A DNA stretch of 49,629 nucleotides from a bacterium. Its GTDB lineage: Bacteria > UBA4055. Position 1 is the first letter of the stretch, and each line of letters begins with the position of its first letter. The stretch is taken from assembly GCA_029559475.1 (NCBI GenBank), contig JAKQBN010000054.1:1-49629 (forward strand). The letters are read 5' to 3'. Made by a program: the position numbers and the translations under genes. Below the pieces are notes generated by a model, which was not told where the DNA came from, ran no database searches, and was given only the letters and a program-made list of their open reading frames with translations. Of the stretch, positions 1 to 9,007 are shown one piece after another.

Positions 1-72
1 CTGCGCTCTTTTTATCAGCTTCTGCAATACATCTTTTTGTTCCAGTTCTTCGGGTGTTAATTTCTTTTTCAT
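1..72 (-). CDS. N-terminus of an unrecognised protein, cut by the window edge
   Basis: The first 24 codons of a minus-strand gene are visible, beginning MKKKLTPEELEQKD and running off the left edge without a stop. The ATG at 72-70 has a good Shine-Dalgarno, AAGGAG, about 8 nt upstream. The peptide is charged and helix-prone and too short to assign to a family. The gene lies 58 nt after the small lipoprotein gene and may be the last visible member of the long minus-strand run that begins at rpmH. A 6-bp inverted repeat (76-81 with 107-112) brackets the Shine-Dalgarno; this may be chance. Confidence 0.6.
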   Translation of the reverse strand, partial: MKKKLTPEELEQKDVLQKLIKRAQ

Positions 73-130
73 AGACCTGTTCTCCTTTTTCTTGAAATTT
101 AATTCCAACAGGCCATTTACACAAAATTAT

Positions 131-268
131 TTACACTCTCGTATTTGAAGTAATGTGTTCATTGCTCTCTGCTGAGCCAGCACTTAAAGCATTATAGTAA
201 GTAGTGCAGCCGGATAACAAAATACCTACAAGAATAAGAAATAATACTATTTTGATAGAGTTTATCAT
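131..268 (-). CDS. Small lipoprotein, 45 aa
   Basis: A short ORF that encodes a textbook lipoprotein start: MINSIK, then a hydrophobic stretch, then the lipobox LSGC with the modifiable cysteine at about residue 21. The mature part is only about 25 residues, polar and rich in Ser, Asn and Thr. It follows the AHSA1/VOC gene by 12 nt, and its Shine-Dalgarno-like AGGAT overlaps that gene's stop region, so the two are probably co-transcribed. It resembles the entericidin-like class of tiny lipoproteins in size only; no homology is claimed. The function is unknown. The lipobox and the tight spacing make it more likely real than chance. Confidence 0.65.
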   Translation of the reverse strand: MINSIKIVLFLILVGILLSGCTTYYNALSAGSAESNEHITSNTRV

Positions 269-280
269 ATTATCGCAATC

Positions 281-1174
281 CTATTTTGTTTTTCCATCGA
301 CGATTTTATCATATTCTTCGCTGACAGGTTCCCACAGCTCTATCTTGTTGCCGTCGCAATCCATAATGTGAACGAATTTTCCGTATTCATATACTTCGAT
401 CTCATCTAAGACCTGAACACCGTCTTTCTTAAATTCTTCGACCAGCCTGACGAGATCTTCCACTCTGTAATTTATCATGAACTGCTTATCGGAAGGCTCG
501 AAATATTTAGTTTTTTCTGCGAACGGGCTCCACTGAAGATAAGTTTTAACCGAAGGCTTTTCAGAATCCCTTGATTCGAAATTCGTGCCGTACGCATCGG
601 TTTTTAATCCGAGGTGCTTATTATACCACTCTTTGAGCTTAACAGGATCGCTGCTCTTAAAGAATATCCCGCCGATGCCGACAACTTTTTTAGCTTTGAT
701 CTCCGTCTGATCAGGTTTTCCGCAACTCTCTTCGAGGCTGTTTAAAACAAAATCCCACGCTTTATCGAAATAATCATAGACTTTATCCCACTGTTCACCA
801 TCTTTCCATCCAAGATGAACGATCTCTACTTCCGTGCTTGTATTTGGCATTATCCTGAAATTTACAACCACCCATGTTTTATGCTCATGATTCCTGATAT
901 CGGGATACTGTGGTGGAGCGCTCCATGAAAATGACAGCATTCTTTCAGGCAAGAAGCTTAATATTCTACAGCCTTCGCTGCCTTTGAGCCCGTACGGATT
1001 AGCTTCGATAAAGTAAATCTCGAATGGACCTCCGACAGCCAGTTCGATCTTATTGTCAGCTCCGAAAAAAGTTTTCAAACCTTCATGCGTCGTCCATTTT
1101 GACCAGATATCCTGAACTAACCCATTCACGATTTTGGCTTTCCGTATGATCTTTCCGTTTGAAGTACCCATCAT
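281..1174 (-). CDS. AHSA1/SRPBCC domain fused to a VOC (glyoxalase-fold) domain
   Basis: This 297-aa protein has two recognisable halves. Residues about 8-150 look like an AHSA1/SRPBCC domain (KIIRKAKIV, VGGPFEIYF, the LPERMLSFSW strand, VVNFRI), a helix-grip fold that binds hydrophobic ligands. Residues about 163-292 look like a VOC/glyoxalase-bleomycin resistance domain (GIGGIFFKSSDP, EWYNKHLGL, and the closing HIMDCDGNKIELWEP with a His and a Glu that could be metal ligands). Each domain is usually a separate protein. The substrate cannot be inferred. The first ATG is only 2 nt from GGAGG, so the second Met at 1171 is the likelier start. It lies 9-12 nt after the GNAT gene and is probably co-transcribed with it. 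Confidence 0.85.
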   Translation of the reverse strand: MMGTSNGKIIRKAKIVNGLVQDIWSKWTTHEGLKTFFGADNKIELAVGGPFEIYFIEANPYGLKGSEGCRILSFLPERMLSFSWSAPPQYPDIRNHEHKTWVVVNFRIMPNTSTEVEIVHLGWKDGEQWDKVYDYFDKAWDFVLNSLEESCGKPDQTEIKAKKVVGIGGIFFKSSDPVKLKEWYNKHLGLKTDAYGTNFESRDSEKPSVKTYLQWSPFAEKTKYFEPSDKQFMINYRVEDLVRLVEEFKKDGVQVLDEIEVYEYGKFVHIMDCDGNKIELWEPVSEEYDKIVDGKTK

Positions 1175-1183
1175 ATCCTCCGT

Positions 1184-1666
1184 TTAAAGTATAAGCTCCC
1201 AATACCCGACATCTATCCATTTGTCGCATTTAAATCCCGTCTGTTCCATATGCGCGACCTTTTTGAATCCCAGCTTCTCATGCATCTTTACGCTATTTTC
1301 GTTTGGAAGAGTTATCCCGGCAAGAACAGCATGAACATTCTTTTTCTTAAGCTCTATCAACAATGCTTCATAAAGCTCAGGTCCGATACCCATAGCCGTG
1401 CAGCCGTCCTCGATATAAACCGTTGACTCTACCGTAAATTTATAAGCGCTTCTTTCTTTCCAGCGCATTGCATAAGCAAAACCATAGATTTTTCCTTCAT
1501 TATCATATACCAGCCACAGATGATTTTCAGATACGCTGATTATCCTCTCCCTCATAGCTTCGACGGATACAGCCTCTGTCTCGAAAGTGACTGTCGTGTT
1601 CTCAATATAATAATTGTATATCCAGCATATCTGGGCGGCATCGTCAGGAACGGCTTTTCTGATCAT
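1184..1666 (-). CDS. GNAT N-acetyltransferase, phosphinothricin/methionine-sulfone type
   Basis: At 160 aa this matches the Pat/MnaT-like branch of the GNAT superfamily, which transfers acetyl from acetyl-CoA to the amino group of small amino-acid-like substrates. Family landmarks: IRKAVPDDAAQICWIYN at the N-terminus, TVTFET, the GFAYAMRWKERSAY strand-turn, the acetyl-CoA loop region around MGIGPELYEALL, and the end LHEKLGF-like HEKLGFKKV. The pyrophosphate-binding loop is slightly degenerate (CTAMGIG instead of RGxGxG/A). The natural substrate is unknown; such enzymes often detoxify methionine sulfoximine or sulfone. It lies 16 nt after the NimA-like gene in the same direction. Confidence 0.9.
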   Translation of the reverse strand: MIRKAVPDDAAQICWIYNYYIENTTVTFETEAVSVEAMRERIISVSENHLWLVYDNEGKIYGFAYAMRWKERSAYKFTVESTVYIEDGCTAMGIGPELYEALLIELKKKNVHAVLAGITLPNENSVKMHEKLGFKKVAHMEQTGFKCDKWIDVGYWELIL

Positions 1667-1682
1667 TCAGGTTCTCCAGGTA

Positions 1683-2135
1683 TTATTTGTCCATATAACT
1701 GATCTTGCAGGTCGTTGATTCTATTTCTACCTTTATCATTACGATAGTTTTCAGGCTCTGAGCACTGTGATGGACAGGTTCAGCTCCGAAATGTCCGGTC
1801 AGGTGATTTAATGCTTCCCTTTTGCCTTCTTCGTCCTCAATGATGTAAGCTTTGCCTGTCCCTGAAACACTTCTGTATTTCATAGTCAGAAGCCCTTCAA
1901 GATATTCAGGGTCGAGAGTAACGTTGAAAGCGGCTTTCGGATTTTTTCTTATCAGATCCAGCTTCATTCCTGACGGAGCGCAGTGAATATAGAGAGCATT
2001 ATGGTAATATCCGTAATTCAAAGGCACGATATAAGGCTGATCTCCGTCTGTGAGCGCAAGCTGGCACCATATCGCTTCTTTTAATATTGCTTCAATGATC
2101 TTTTTATCAGTAACTTCTTTCTTTTTATTCCTCAT
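1683..2135 (-). CDS. Pyridoxamine 5'-phosphate oxidase-fold flavoprotein, NimA-like
   Basis: A 150-aa split-barrel flavin-binding protein. The pattern of a short N-terminal helix, then a strand with ALTDGDQPYIVPLNYGY, then LYIHCAPSGMKLDLI and KNPKAAFNV, is characteristic of the NimA/PNPOx-like family (5-nitroimidazole reductase homologues). These bind FMN as dimers. Many are of unknown physiological role and only some reduce nitroimidazoles, so resistance should not be assumed. It lies between YgiQ (13 nt) and the GNAT gene (16 nt) in the same minus-strand run. Confidence 0.88.
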   Translation of the reverse strand: MRNKKKEVTDKKIIEAILKEAIWCQLALTDGDQPYIVPLNYGYYHNALYIHCAPSGMKLDLIRKNPKAAFNVTLDPEYLEGLLTMKYRSVSGTGKAYIIEDEEGKREALNHLTGHFGAEPVHHSAQSLKTIVMIKVEIESTTCKISYMDK

Positions 2136-2148
2136 ATAAATCCCTTTT

Positions 2149-3801
2149 TTATTTTTTCCACCACTGTATGAGTCTTTTCTGAATATCCCTTTCCTTATAC
2201 GATTTTGCTACATAGATCTTTTCGCCAGAAAAAAAATCCTTTTCAGTATAATACATGCAGGCAGCTATTGTCATAGGCAGCGGAATAAAATCCTGTACCT
2301 GTTCTACTCTGATATTATACATTTTCAGATATGCCGACATTTTTTTTGCCTTATCTATCGATACTCCGGGAAAGGCCGAGATCAGATAAGGCAGGACATA
2401 TTGTTCTTTTTTTGAATACTGCCTGAACAGTTTTACGAATTCCTCGTATCTGCTTATCTCTGGTTTGAGCATTAACTTCAGGATATCTGTTTCGGTATGC
2501 TCCGGTGCGATCTTGAGAAGTCCGGATGTAAACTCACCTGCAACCGTTCTCATATATTCCTTATCAAGAAGAGCAAGTTCATGCCGGATTCCGCTGTTGA
2601 TGAAGACCCTTTTATGCTCTTTAACCGCATCATAAAGATGAAGCAGTTTTTTATGAGAAATGTCGAGATTGGGACACAGCTTTGGAAACAGGCAGGAAAG
2701 CCTTACGCATTTCATGCACTTCTGAAAATCCTTTCCGTGCATACTGTACATATTCGCTGACGGTCCGCCAAGGTCGGTCACTGACTTTGATTTCAGCTTC
2801 CGTGCTTCATTTACCACCGAAGTTTCCGATCTTGACTGTATGAAGCTCCCCTGATGCTGGGATATCGAGCAGAATGAGCATCCGCCGAAACATCCCCTGT
2901 GTATCGTAATGGAATTCTTTATCATTTCGAAGGCTGGAATGCTCTCCTTATACATCGGATGCGGTTTTTTTTCAAATTCGACGTCGTAAAATTCGTCGAT
3001 ATGATCATCGGGAAACACCGGCGGATTTATTACTACAGTGCGTCCGTTGGTTTCCTGAATAAGACCTGTATTAAGATACGGATTTGTTGCCGTATGAACA
3101 GTTTTCTCGGATTCGATGAATTTATCTTTATCCGAGCTGACTTCTTCAAATGACGGCAGGCTGTGGTATGAAAACTCTTCCGGGAGAGCTTCATTTTTAC
3201 CGGGAATAAATGCTGCGCCTCTGATATTCCTTAATTCAGATATTCTCTTTCCCGCTTTTAATCCTTCGGCTATGACGAGCGCAGTTCTTTCTCCCTGACC
3301 GAAAACCAGTATGTCAGCCTTAGAATCAGACAGTATGCTTCTTCTGATCTTATCCGACCAGTAATCGTAATGAGCGATACGCCTCAGGCTGGCTTCTATC
3401 CCACCGATTATAACAGGAACTCCTTTAAAATTCTCTCTGGCTTTGTTGGCATATACGATCACCGCTCTGTCCGGCCTCTTTCCGCCCTTTCCGCCTTCTG
3501 AATAATCGTCGCTTCGTCGGGGCTTTCTGCTCGCTGTATAATTGTTGACCATCGAATCGACGTTACCTGATGTGATCCCTACGAACAGCTTCGGGAGCGG
3601 CAGTTTCTGAAAATCCGCGTTAGTTATGATTTCGGGCTGAGGTATTATTCCAACTCTAAAACCTTTTGAGAAAAGATATTTTCCGATTATAGCAGCGCTG
3701 AAAGCAGGATGATCTATGTATGCATCGCCTGAAATTATAATTACGTCAAGGCTGTCCCAGCCGAGAAGTTTCATTTCGTTTGAGTTTACCGGCAGGAACA
3801 T
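2149..3801 (-). CDS. ygiQ: YgiQ family radical SAM protein
   Basis: A 550-aa protein with the conserved YgiQ/UPF0313 N-terminus (WDSLDVIIISGDAYIDHPAF), a GGIEASLRRIAHYDYWSD segment, and a radical SAM cysteine triad near residue 305 (RGCFGGCSFC, spacing Cx3Cx2C) that would bind a [4Fe-4S] cluster and S-adenosylmethionine. It is shorter than the enterobacterial form (over 700 aa), mainly because the C-terminal extension is reduced. Extra cysteines follow in the MKCVRLSCLFPKLCPN segment and may hold another metal site. The reaction catalysed by this family is not known to me. The gene starts 19 nt after the giant AAA/TPR gene. Confidence 0.93.
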   Translation of the reverse strand: MFLPVNSNEMKLLGWDSLDVIIISGDAYIDHPAFSAAIIGKYLFSKGFRVGIIPQPEIITNADFQKLPLPKLFVGITSGNVDSMVNNYTASRKPRRSDDYSEGGKGGKRPDRAVIVYANKARENFKGVPVIIGGIEASLRRIAHYDYWSDKIRRSILSDSKADILVFGQGERTALVIAEGLKAGKRISELRNIRGAAFIPGKNEALPEEFSYHSLPSFEEVSSDKDKFIESEKTVHTATNPYLNTGLIQETNGRTVVINPPVFPDDHIDEFYDVEFEKKPHPMYKESIPAFEMIKNSITIHRGCFGGCSFCSISQHQGSFIQSRSETSVVNEARKLKSKSVTDLGGPSANMYSMHGKDFQKCMKCVRLSCLFPKLCPNLDISHKKLLHLYDAVKEHKRVFINSGIRHELALLDKEYMRTVAGEFTSGLLKIAPEHTETDILKLMLKPEISRYEEFVKLFRQYSKKEQYVLPYLISAFPGVSIDKAKKMSAYLKMYNIRVEQVQDFIPLPMTIAACMYYTEKDFFSGEKIYVAKSYKERDIQKRLIQWWKK

Positions 3802-3820
3802 TTACACAGACCCCGTTTTA

Positions 3821-6800
3821 TTATTCCGATAATTCTTTTATTAGGTCTTTAAGTTTGTTGCGCGTGATCATATCCTTGTTCTGAACAGCAAGCTTCAAAG
3901 CCGCCTTGATTATAAGTAAGGCGTCCCGTGTGCGTGAACTCTTGCAGTAAACATCCGCGAGTTCGAGAGTAAGTTCTATGTATAATTTTGAATAATCCGA
4001 TATTTTAATAGCGCTGTGCCCGGCCTGAAGATTTAATATCGCTTCCTTAGTTCTGTTCTTTCTTTTCAGGATCTTACCCAGAAGCAGATAACCGAGAGCG
4101 ATAAAATGAATGTTCTTCGCTTTTTTGGAATACAGAAGCGAGTTTTTCATATATTTTAGTATGAGCCCGATATCATCCCTGATCTCGTTCTTGTATTTAT
4201 TGAAAGGATCATCCTCGTATTCAACTATCTCGTTATAGAACATTTCGGCCATATAATAATAGATCATACCCATACGTTTGTACAGCTTTTTCTCTCTGTA
4301 TATCTTTAAAGATTCTTTGAAGTTCTTCTCAGCTTCGGCATAATTCTTTTTCATAACCTTCAGGCGGGCTGCGTGCAGAAGAGCGTAAGCGCGGGCAAGG
4401 CTTGAATTGATCTCCTTTGCGATCTTGCCGGCTTTATTAAAACATTTTTCCGCTTCAATCTGATTGTTCTGGAACATATTGCACGCTCCGAAATCCGAAA
4501 GCCTGTAGCTGATCTCTTCGAGGTTGTTCAGCGCTCTGAAGATCTTGATAGATCTTTCAAAATTAGCCATTGCCGATGTCAGATCTTTTGTCTCGAGATA
4601 AATATTGCCGAGCTGTCCGGCGCAAACCCCCTCAACATCTTTCAGGCTTAACAGCGACGCAAGTTCAAGAGCTTTTTCATAGTATTTTATCGAATCCTTT
4701 ACTTTTCCGAGCTTGTAAGTTATCTTGCCGAGATTTCCCAGCAGAATGGACTGATATTTAAGATTACTGTTTTTTTCCGCAAGCTTTAGGCCTGACTGGA
4801 ATGTCGAAATGCTTTTTGTGAATCTGAACTGGCTTTCATAAATAAGACCCATCTCGTTTAACAGAAAGCATCTGCTTTCATAATCTTTCGTTCTGGAAAT
4901 ATACTGAAGCGCTCTTGTAATGTAATTTACTGACAGCTTTATATTGCCTTCATTCTTCTTAAATACAGCGTAATTCTTGTAAAGCCTGCCCTTCTGCTCA
5001 TCCGAAAGCTTATATTTTCTCATTATGTTCGAAGCTTTATACAGAAGTTCTTTCACTCTTTTTGCAGGAGAATAGCTCATCGAATTTTCGAGTATGGTAA
5101 GCAGTATGTCAAAATAGAATTCGTAATTATCGGATCTTTCGTATTTTTCAATTAAAGTATAGGATGTTTTTCTTGCCTTTATCTGGTCGTCCATCCTGTA
5201 AAGGATCTTGATTTCTTCCAGAATAAGCCTGTCCTTCTTCCCGGGATCGGTAGTGAAGGCAATCATCTTCTGAAGATCCTGATACGCGCTTTCTACGAAA
5301 TGCTTTTCTACTGAGCTGTCATACGCCTCAAGTAAAAAATGAGCCGCCTTTTCATTCTCGCCAGCCTGATACAAATGATGCCCGAGCCAGTTCGCGTGGG
5401 TCAGCTTCGATCTTTCTTTCGTTTCCATAAGAAGTTCAGCCACGCGGCGGTGCCATATTTTCCTGTTCTCTTCTGATGCAGATGCATAAACAGCTTCGCT
5501 GATGATGGGATGGGTGAAAGTAAAATGATCCTCAAGATAATATTTCTTTATAAATCCGGTACCGGTAATTGCTTCAAGTTTTGAAGGGCTGCATCCGGGA
5601 TAATATTTCTGTACAATTTTATGATCGAACTTGACACCTACTACCGAACATGCCTGAAGAAGCTCAAGCTCGTCGCGTGATAGTTTATTCAGATTAAGTC
5701 TTACGATCTCTTTTATGTCGGACGGGATGTTCTTCTTTTTATAATGTTTTGTTTTTTCGAACTGATTTTCTTTTTCGGTTACCATGCCGTCTGTATAAAC
5801 GAATCTGAAATACTGTTCAAGGAAGAACGGGTTCCCGGCAGAAAGTTTAAGGATCACTTTTTCGACTTCAGATGATATCTTCTTGCCTCCGCTTAGCTGC
5901 TTGAGAAGCATGCGCATAGTGTCTTTCTTCAAAGGCGGAAGCTCCTGCTTAACAGGTTTAAGATATTTGTTGAACTCAAGATCGTCTTCGCTGTGGTAGG
6001 TTATCAGGAACGAGATCTTATTTATTTCACCTTTTTTATTCCTTCTGTTGCCCATTTCGACGAGATGAGATATACTGTATTGGATCACATACTGCATAAG
6101 GTCTTTTTCTTCATGCTTCAGATTATCTATATCATCAAAAATAAATATTACGCCTTCAGTTTTTTTAATAAAATAGTAATAATTAAATATGACAAGAAGA
6201 CTTAATGCCTCTTTTAGATTCTTGAGCCTCAATTCCGGCGTTAAAGTATTATAAATGCTGTCTTTCAGATCGACGTTATACATTATTTTATAAAGAATGA
6301 ACAGCTTGCTTTTGAATAGTTCCGCCTCGCTTTCGTCAGCAGTATCGTAAAGAAGTCTGCTGAAATATTTATCGAGCTTTTCCCTGACCGTAGCATTATC
6401 ATCAAAAAGAGTTATACCTGAATCCTCTTCGATAATATATTTAAAAAGATCGATGATATTGTCCCTGTCCTCGACTTTAGAATGAATGATATGAAAATTT
6501 TCATTCGACATTCTTTTGACTATTTCTTCGACCATTCTTGTTTTACCGCAGCCGTGCCAGCCTGTCAGCGTAATTATCTTTCCGCCCTGCCTGAGCATCT
6601 GGTTAAGATAAATAATCTCCTTGTTCCTTCCGATGACCTTGTGAGAGTATAGCCCGTTTAATACTATCGTATCGTGATCTTTGACCTTTTCTTCGCACCT
6701 GTCGGCACTCTCCTTTTTCTTTTCGGAGACCTTCTGTATGTTATTTATGTCCCTTCCGGGATCTATCTCTTTCAGTTCTCCGTCATCAGAAGCTTCAATT

Positions 6801-8005
6801 ACGTCATCCAGCTTTGAGGTAAGTTCTGATGAAACGATATAGGCCGCCCTGTCGTCCGATCCTGCAATAGATGCGAACATGGTGTCTTCAAAATAAACGA
6901 TCCTGTGCTTAAGTTTTCTGAATGCCGCGCAAACCTTATGGATCTCTTCAACGCAGATCAGTCTGTTCGTGGAATCGTTCTCAAATGTTTTGGGAAATGA
7001 AAATGTAACAAGCAGCCTGAGTCCGAATTTTGACAGCTCGATCTTATTGACAGCGCCATCAAAGCTGAATGAGAACCTGAATATCTTCTTTATAAGCTTG
7101 TTGAGCCCGAAGAAATAATTGTCCGTAAACACTTTGTATTCAGTTTCGTCCGCGGCTTTGAGCGCAGATTCGATGTATGTCTGGGCGAATTCGTGTATCT
7201 CCGAGAATTCGATATCGATAAGAGTTCCTTTTTTAATATCTGTAAATTCTTCTTCCTCATTGTCCTTGAGCGCGTTATAGATATGCTCGGGCAGAAAAGC
7301 TTTTATTATCGATGTTTTAAGATTTAGATAACTGTCCTCGGCGGTTCTTATGGGATCCACGCTAAAATTTATGCTGTTTATAATATGACAGTTCTTTCTT
7401 TTGCAGTAATCCGCTCTTTCTTTTATTACGGCAAGGACATCCTGCGAAACTATAATATCACCGTCTTTTCCTTTAAATGCGTTATCTACAGCATTACCGG
7501 GTACTTTGCCGAGGATCACTCTTTCCTTTCTTTTTTCGTTCCCGAAAATGATCTCTATGTATTTTCCGTTGTCTATCCCCGCGCTGAAATAACTCTCGAA
7601 TTCAATTCCGTGTTGCTTTTTTACTTCCGTCACGAAATCGTTATAAACTGATCTGAGATCTGCCGCGCATTTAACGGCATGCTCTATTATCTGTTCGGAT
7701 GACTTTTTAATAAGCTCTTTTGTAAAAACAATGTCTATTTTGTTGTCGCTCAGGTTTATGAAAATACCGCCGTTCTCATGGATTACTTCCAGAAATCGCT
7801 CTATCAGGCCGTTGAACGTATTTTTATAAACAGAAACGAACTCATCTGAATCATTCAGCTTCAACAGCAGTTCGATGAAAAGGTTGAATCTGACAACAAG
7901 AACCGATCCTTCCTCAATAAATACGAGATCATCGGTCAGAAGCTTGTTCGCCGTATTGTTGGGAAGAAATCTTTTAAGTTTTTTCAGAAGCAGTTCCGTG
8001 CTCAT
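3821..8005 (-). CDS. Giant AAA-ATPase/TPR protein with degenerate tandem cyclase-like domains (soluble adenylyl cyclase-like layout)
   Basis: A 1394-aa protein. Residues about 1-210 and 250-430 each resemble class III nucleotide cyclase domains: the first has VVRFNLF where VxFxDIxGFT is expected, then an IHENGGIFINLSDNKIDIVF strand pair and a late GNAV-D segment. The metal-binding aspartates are not evident, so catalysis is doubtful. An AAA/NB-ARC-like ATPase follows, with Walker A GWHGCGKTR near 481-489 and Walker B VIFIFDDID near 618-626. From about 880 to the C-terminus there are many TPR-like repeats. The order cyclase-cyclase-ATPase-TPR is that of ADCY10-type soluble adenylyl cyclases and related bacterial proteins. 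No signal or membrane segment is seen. AAA and TPR are secure; the cyclase reading is inference. Confidence 0.75.
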   Translation of the reverse strand: MSTELLLKKLKRFLPNNTANKLLTDDLVFIEEGSVLVVRFNLFIELLLKLNDSDEFVSVYKNTFNGLIERFLEVIHENGGIFINLSDNKIDIVFTKELIKKSSEQIIEHAVKCAADLRSVYNDFVTEVKKQHGIEFESYFSAGIDNGKYIEIIFGNEKRKERVILGKVPGNAVDNAFKGKDGDIIVSQDVLAVIKERADYCKRKNCHIINSINFSVDPIRTAEDSYLNLKTSIIKAFLPEHIYNALKDNEEEEFTDIKKGTLIDIEFSEIHEFAQTYIESALKAADETEYKVFTDNYFFGLNKLIKKIFRFSFSFDGAVNKIELSKFGLRLLVTFSFPKTFENDSTNRLICVEEIHKVCAAFRKLKHRIVYFEDTMFASIAGSDDRAAYIVSSELTSKLDDVIEASDDGELKEIDPGRDINNIQKVSEKKKESADRCEEKVKDHDTIVLNGLYSHKVIGRNKEIIYLNQMLRQGGKIITLTGWHGCGKTRMVEEIVKRMSNENFHIIHSKVEDRDNIIDLFKYIIEEDSGITLFDDNATVREKLDKYFSRLLYDTADESEAELFKSKLFILYKIMYNVDLKDSIYNTLTPELRLKNLKEALSLLVIFNYYYFIKKTEGVIFIFDDIDNLKHEEKDLMQYVIQYSISHLVEMGNRRNKKGEINKISFLITYHSEDDLEFNKYLKPVKQELPPLKKDTMRMLLKQLSGGKKISSEVEKVILKLSAGNPFFLEQYFRFVYTDGMVTEKENQFEKTKHYKKKNIPSDIKEIVRLNLNKLSRDELELLQACSVVGVKFDHKIVQKYYPGCSPSKLEAITGTGFIKKYYLEDHFTFTHPIISEAVYASASEENRKIWHRRVAELLMETKERSKLTHANWLGHHLYQAGENEKAAHFLLEAYDSSVEKHFVESAYQDLQKMIAFTTDPGKKDRLILEEIKILYRMDDQIKARKTSYTLIEKYERSDNYEFYFDILLTILENSMSYSPAKRVKELLYKASNIMRKYKLSDEQKGRLYKNYAVFKKNEGNIKLSVNYITRALQYISRTKDYESRCFLLNEMGLIYESQFRFTKSISTFQSGLKLAEKNSNLKYQSILLGNLGKITYKLGKVKDSIKYYEKALELASLLSLKDVEGVCAGQLGNIYLETKDLTSAMANFERSIKIFRALNNLEEISYRLSDFGACNMFQNNQIEAEKCFNKAGKIAKEINSSLARAYALLHAARLKVMKKNYAEAEKNFKESLKIYREKKLYKRMGMIYYYMAEMFYNEIVEYEDDPFNKYKNEIRDDIGLILKYMKNSLLYSKKAKNIHFIALGYLLLGKILKRKNRTKEAILNLQAGHSAIKISDYSKLYIELTLELADVYCKSSRTRDALLIIKAALKLAVQNKDMITRNKLKDLIKELSE

Positions 8006-8019
8006 AATTATACCCTTCT

Positions 8020-8997
8020 CTAGTATTTTCTTTTAAGCATCCACTTAGTAAATTCAATTAATTCAGAAGTATCATATTCCGCAGGTACGGATCTTATTAT
8101 TTTCTCCGCCTGTTTTATATATTTTGCGGCTTCGTCTTCGGCTTTTTGTATTATGCCGTATTTTTCGTAAAGCTTTTTGACTTTGATCAGATCTGAGCGC
8201 GAAGCGTTTTCGTTCCCTGCAATAGAATCGAACGTTTTTAGATCCTTTTCGGACATCAGTTTTCTGGCAAGAATGTAGAGATAGGTTTTCTTGCCCTCCG
8301 ACACATCGCTGCCGTAAGTTTTTCCGAACAACGCTTCATCCCCGGCAATGTCTAAAAGATCGTCCTGTATCTGGAAAGCAAGACCGAGCGCGCGGCCGTA
8401 TTTTTCTGCGAGAACGACGAGGCTGTCAGGCGCTTCGGCACAAAGTGCGCCTATCCGGGACGGTACAGCGAGGAGTGCCGCGGTTTTATTATTTATCATA
8501 CTTATATATTCTTTTTCGGATACATCCTCTCTCGTTTCGAATTCTTTATCGTATGCCTGACCCTCGCATACTTCGAGAAGTCCGTCAGTGAATACTTTTA
8601 TTATTTTATCTGAGTTCTTGAATTTCTCTTTAATAAGCACTCTGTATGCAAGGCTGACGATCCCGTCTCCGGAAAGGACGCCCGTGCTGAGGTCCCATTT
8701 AACGTGAACAGTCTGCTGATTCCTTCTCAGATCGTCATCGTCCATTATATCGTCGTGAACAAGCGTGAAATTATGAAGAAGCTCCACTGCCAGAGCGGGA
8801 TAGAGGACCTTTTTTTTCTTCCCTTTGAACATCCTGTAGAATATTCCGCACAGGATCGGTCTTATTCTTTTTCCTCCTATATTTACCGCATAACGCATAG
8901 GTTCATACAGGCTTTCAGGTTCCTGCGCAGTAAAAAGACCGCTGAGAGCCTCATTGATCTCTTTTCTATAATTTTCTATTTTAACCGTGTAGTCCAT
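8020..8997 (-). CDS. Polyprenyl diphosphate synthase (short-chain trans type)
   Basis: A 325-aa trans-isoprenyl diphosphate synthase that condenses IPP with allylic diphosphates. The first aspartate-rich motif DDIMD, followed by DDLRR, lies near residues 82-92, and the second, FQIQDDLLD, near 209-217; GGKRIRPIL is the IPP-binding strand. The residue five positions before the first motif is Phe and the next is Thr, with no two-residue insertion in the motif. In this family a bulky residue there limits chain length, so an FPP or GGPP product is more likely than a long quinone tail; this is inference. It lies 10 nt after yidC. Confidence 0.92.
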   Translation of the reverse strand: MDYTVKIENYRKEINEALSGLFTAQEPESLYEPMRYAVNIGGKRIRPILCGIFYRMFKGKKKKVLYPALAVELLHNFTLVHDDIMDDDDLRRNQQTVHVKWDLSTGVLSGDGIVSLAYRVLIKEKFKNSDKIIKVFTDGLLEVCEGQAYDKEFETREDVSEKEYISMINNKTAALLAVPSRIGALCAEAPDSLVVLAEKYGRALGLAFQIQDDLLDIAGDEALFGKTYGSDVSEGKKTYLYILARKLMSEKDLKTFDSIAGNENASRSDLIKVKKLYEKYGIIQKAEDEAAKYIKQAEKIIRSVPAEYDTSELIEFTKWMLKRKY

Positions 8998-9007
8998 TTT
9001 TGTCTCT

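Noticed and set aside
1683-2135. Nitroimidazole resistance gene (nim)
   Set aside because: NimA-like proteins of unknown role are common; family membership alone does not show resistance.
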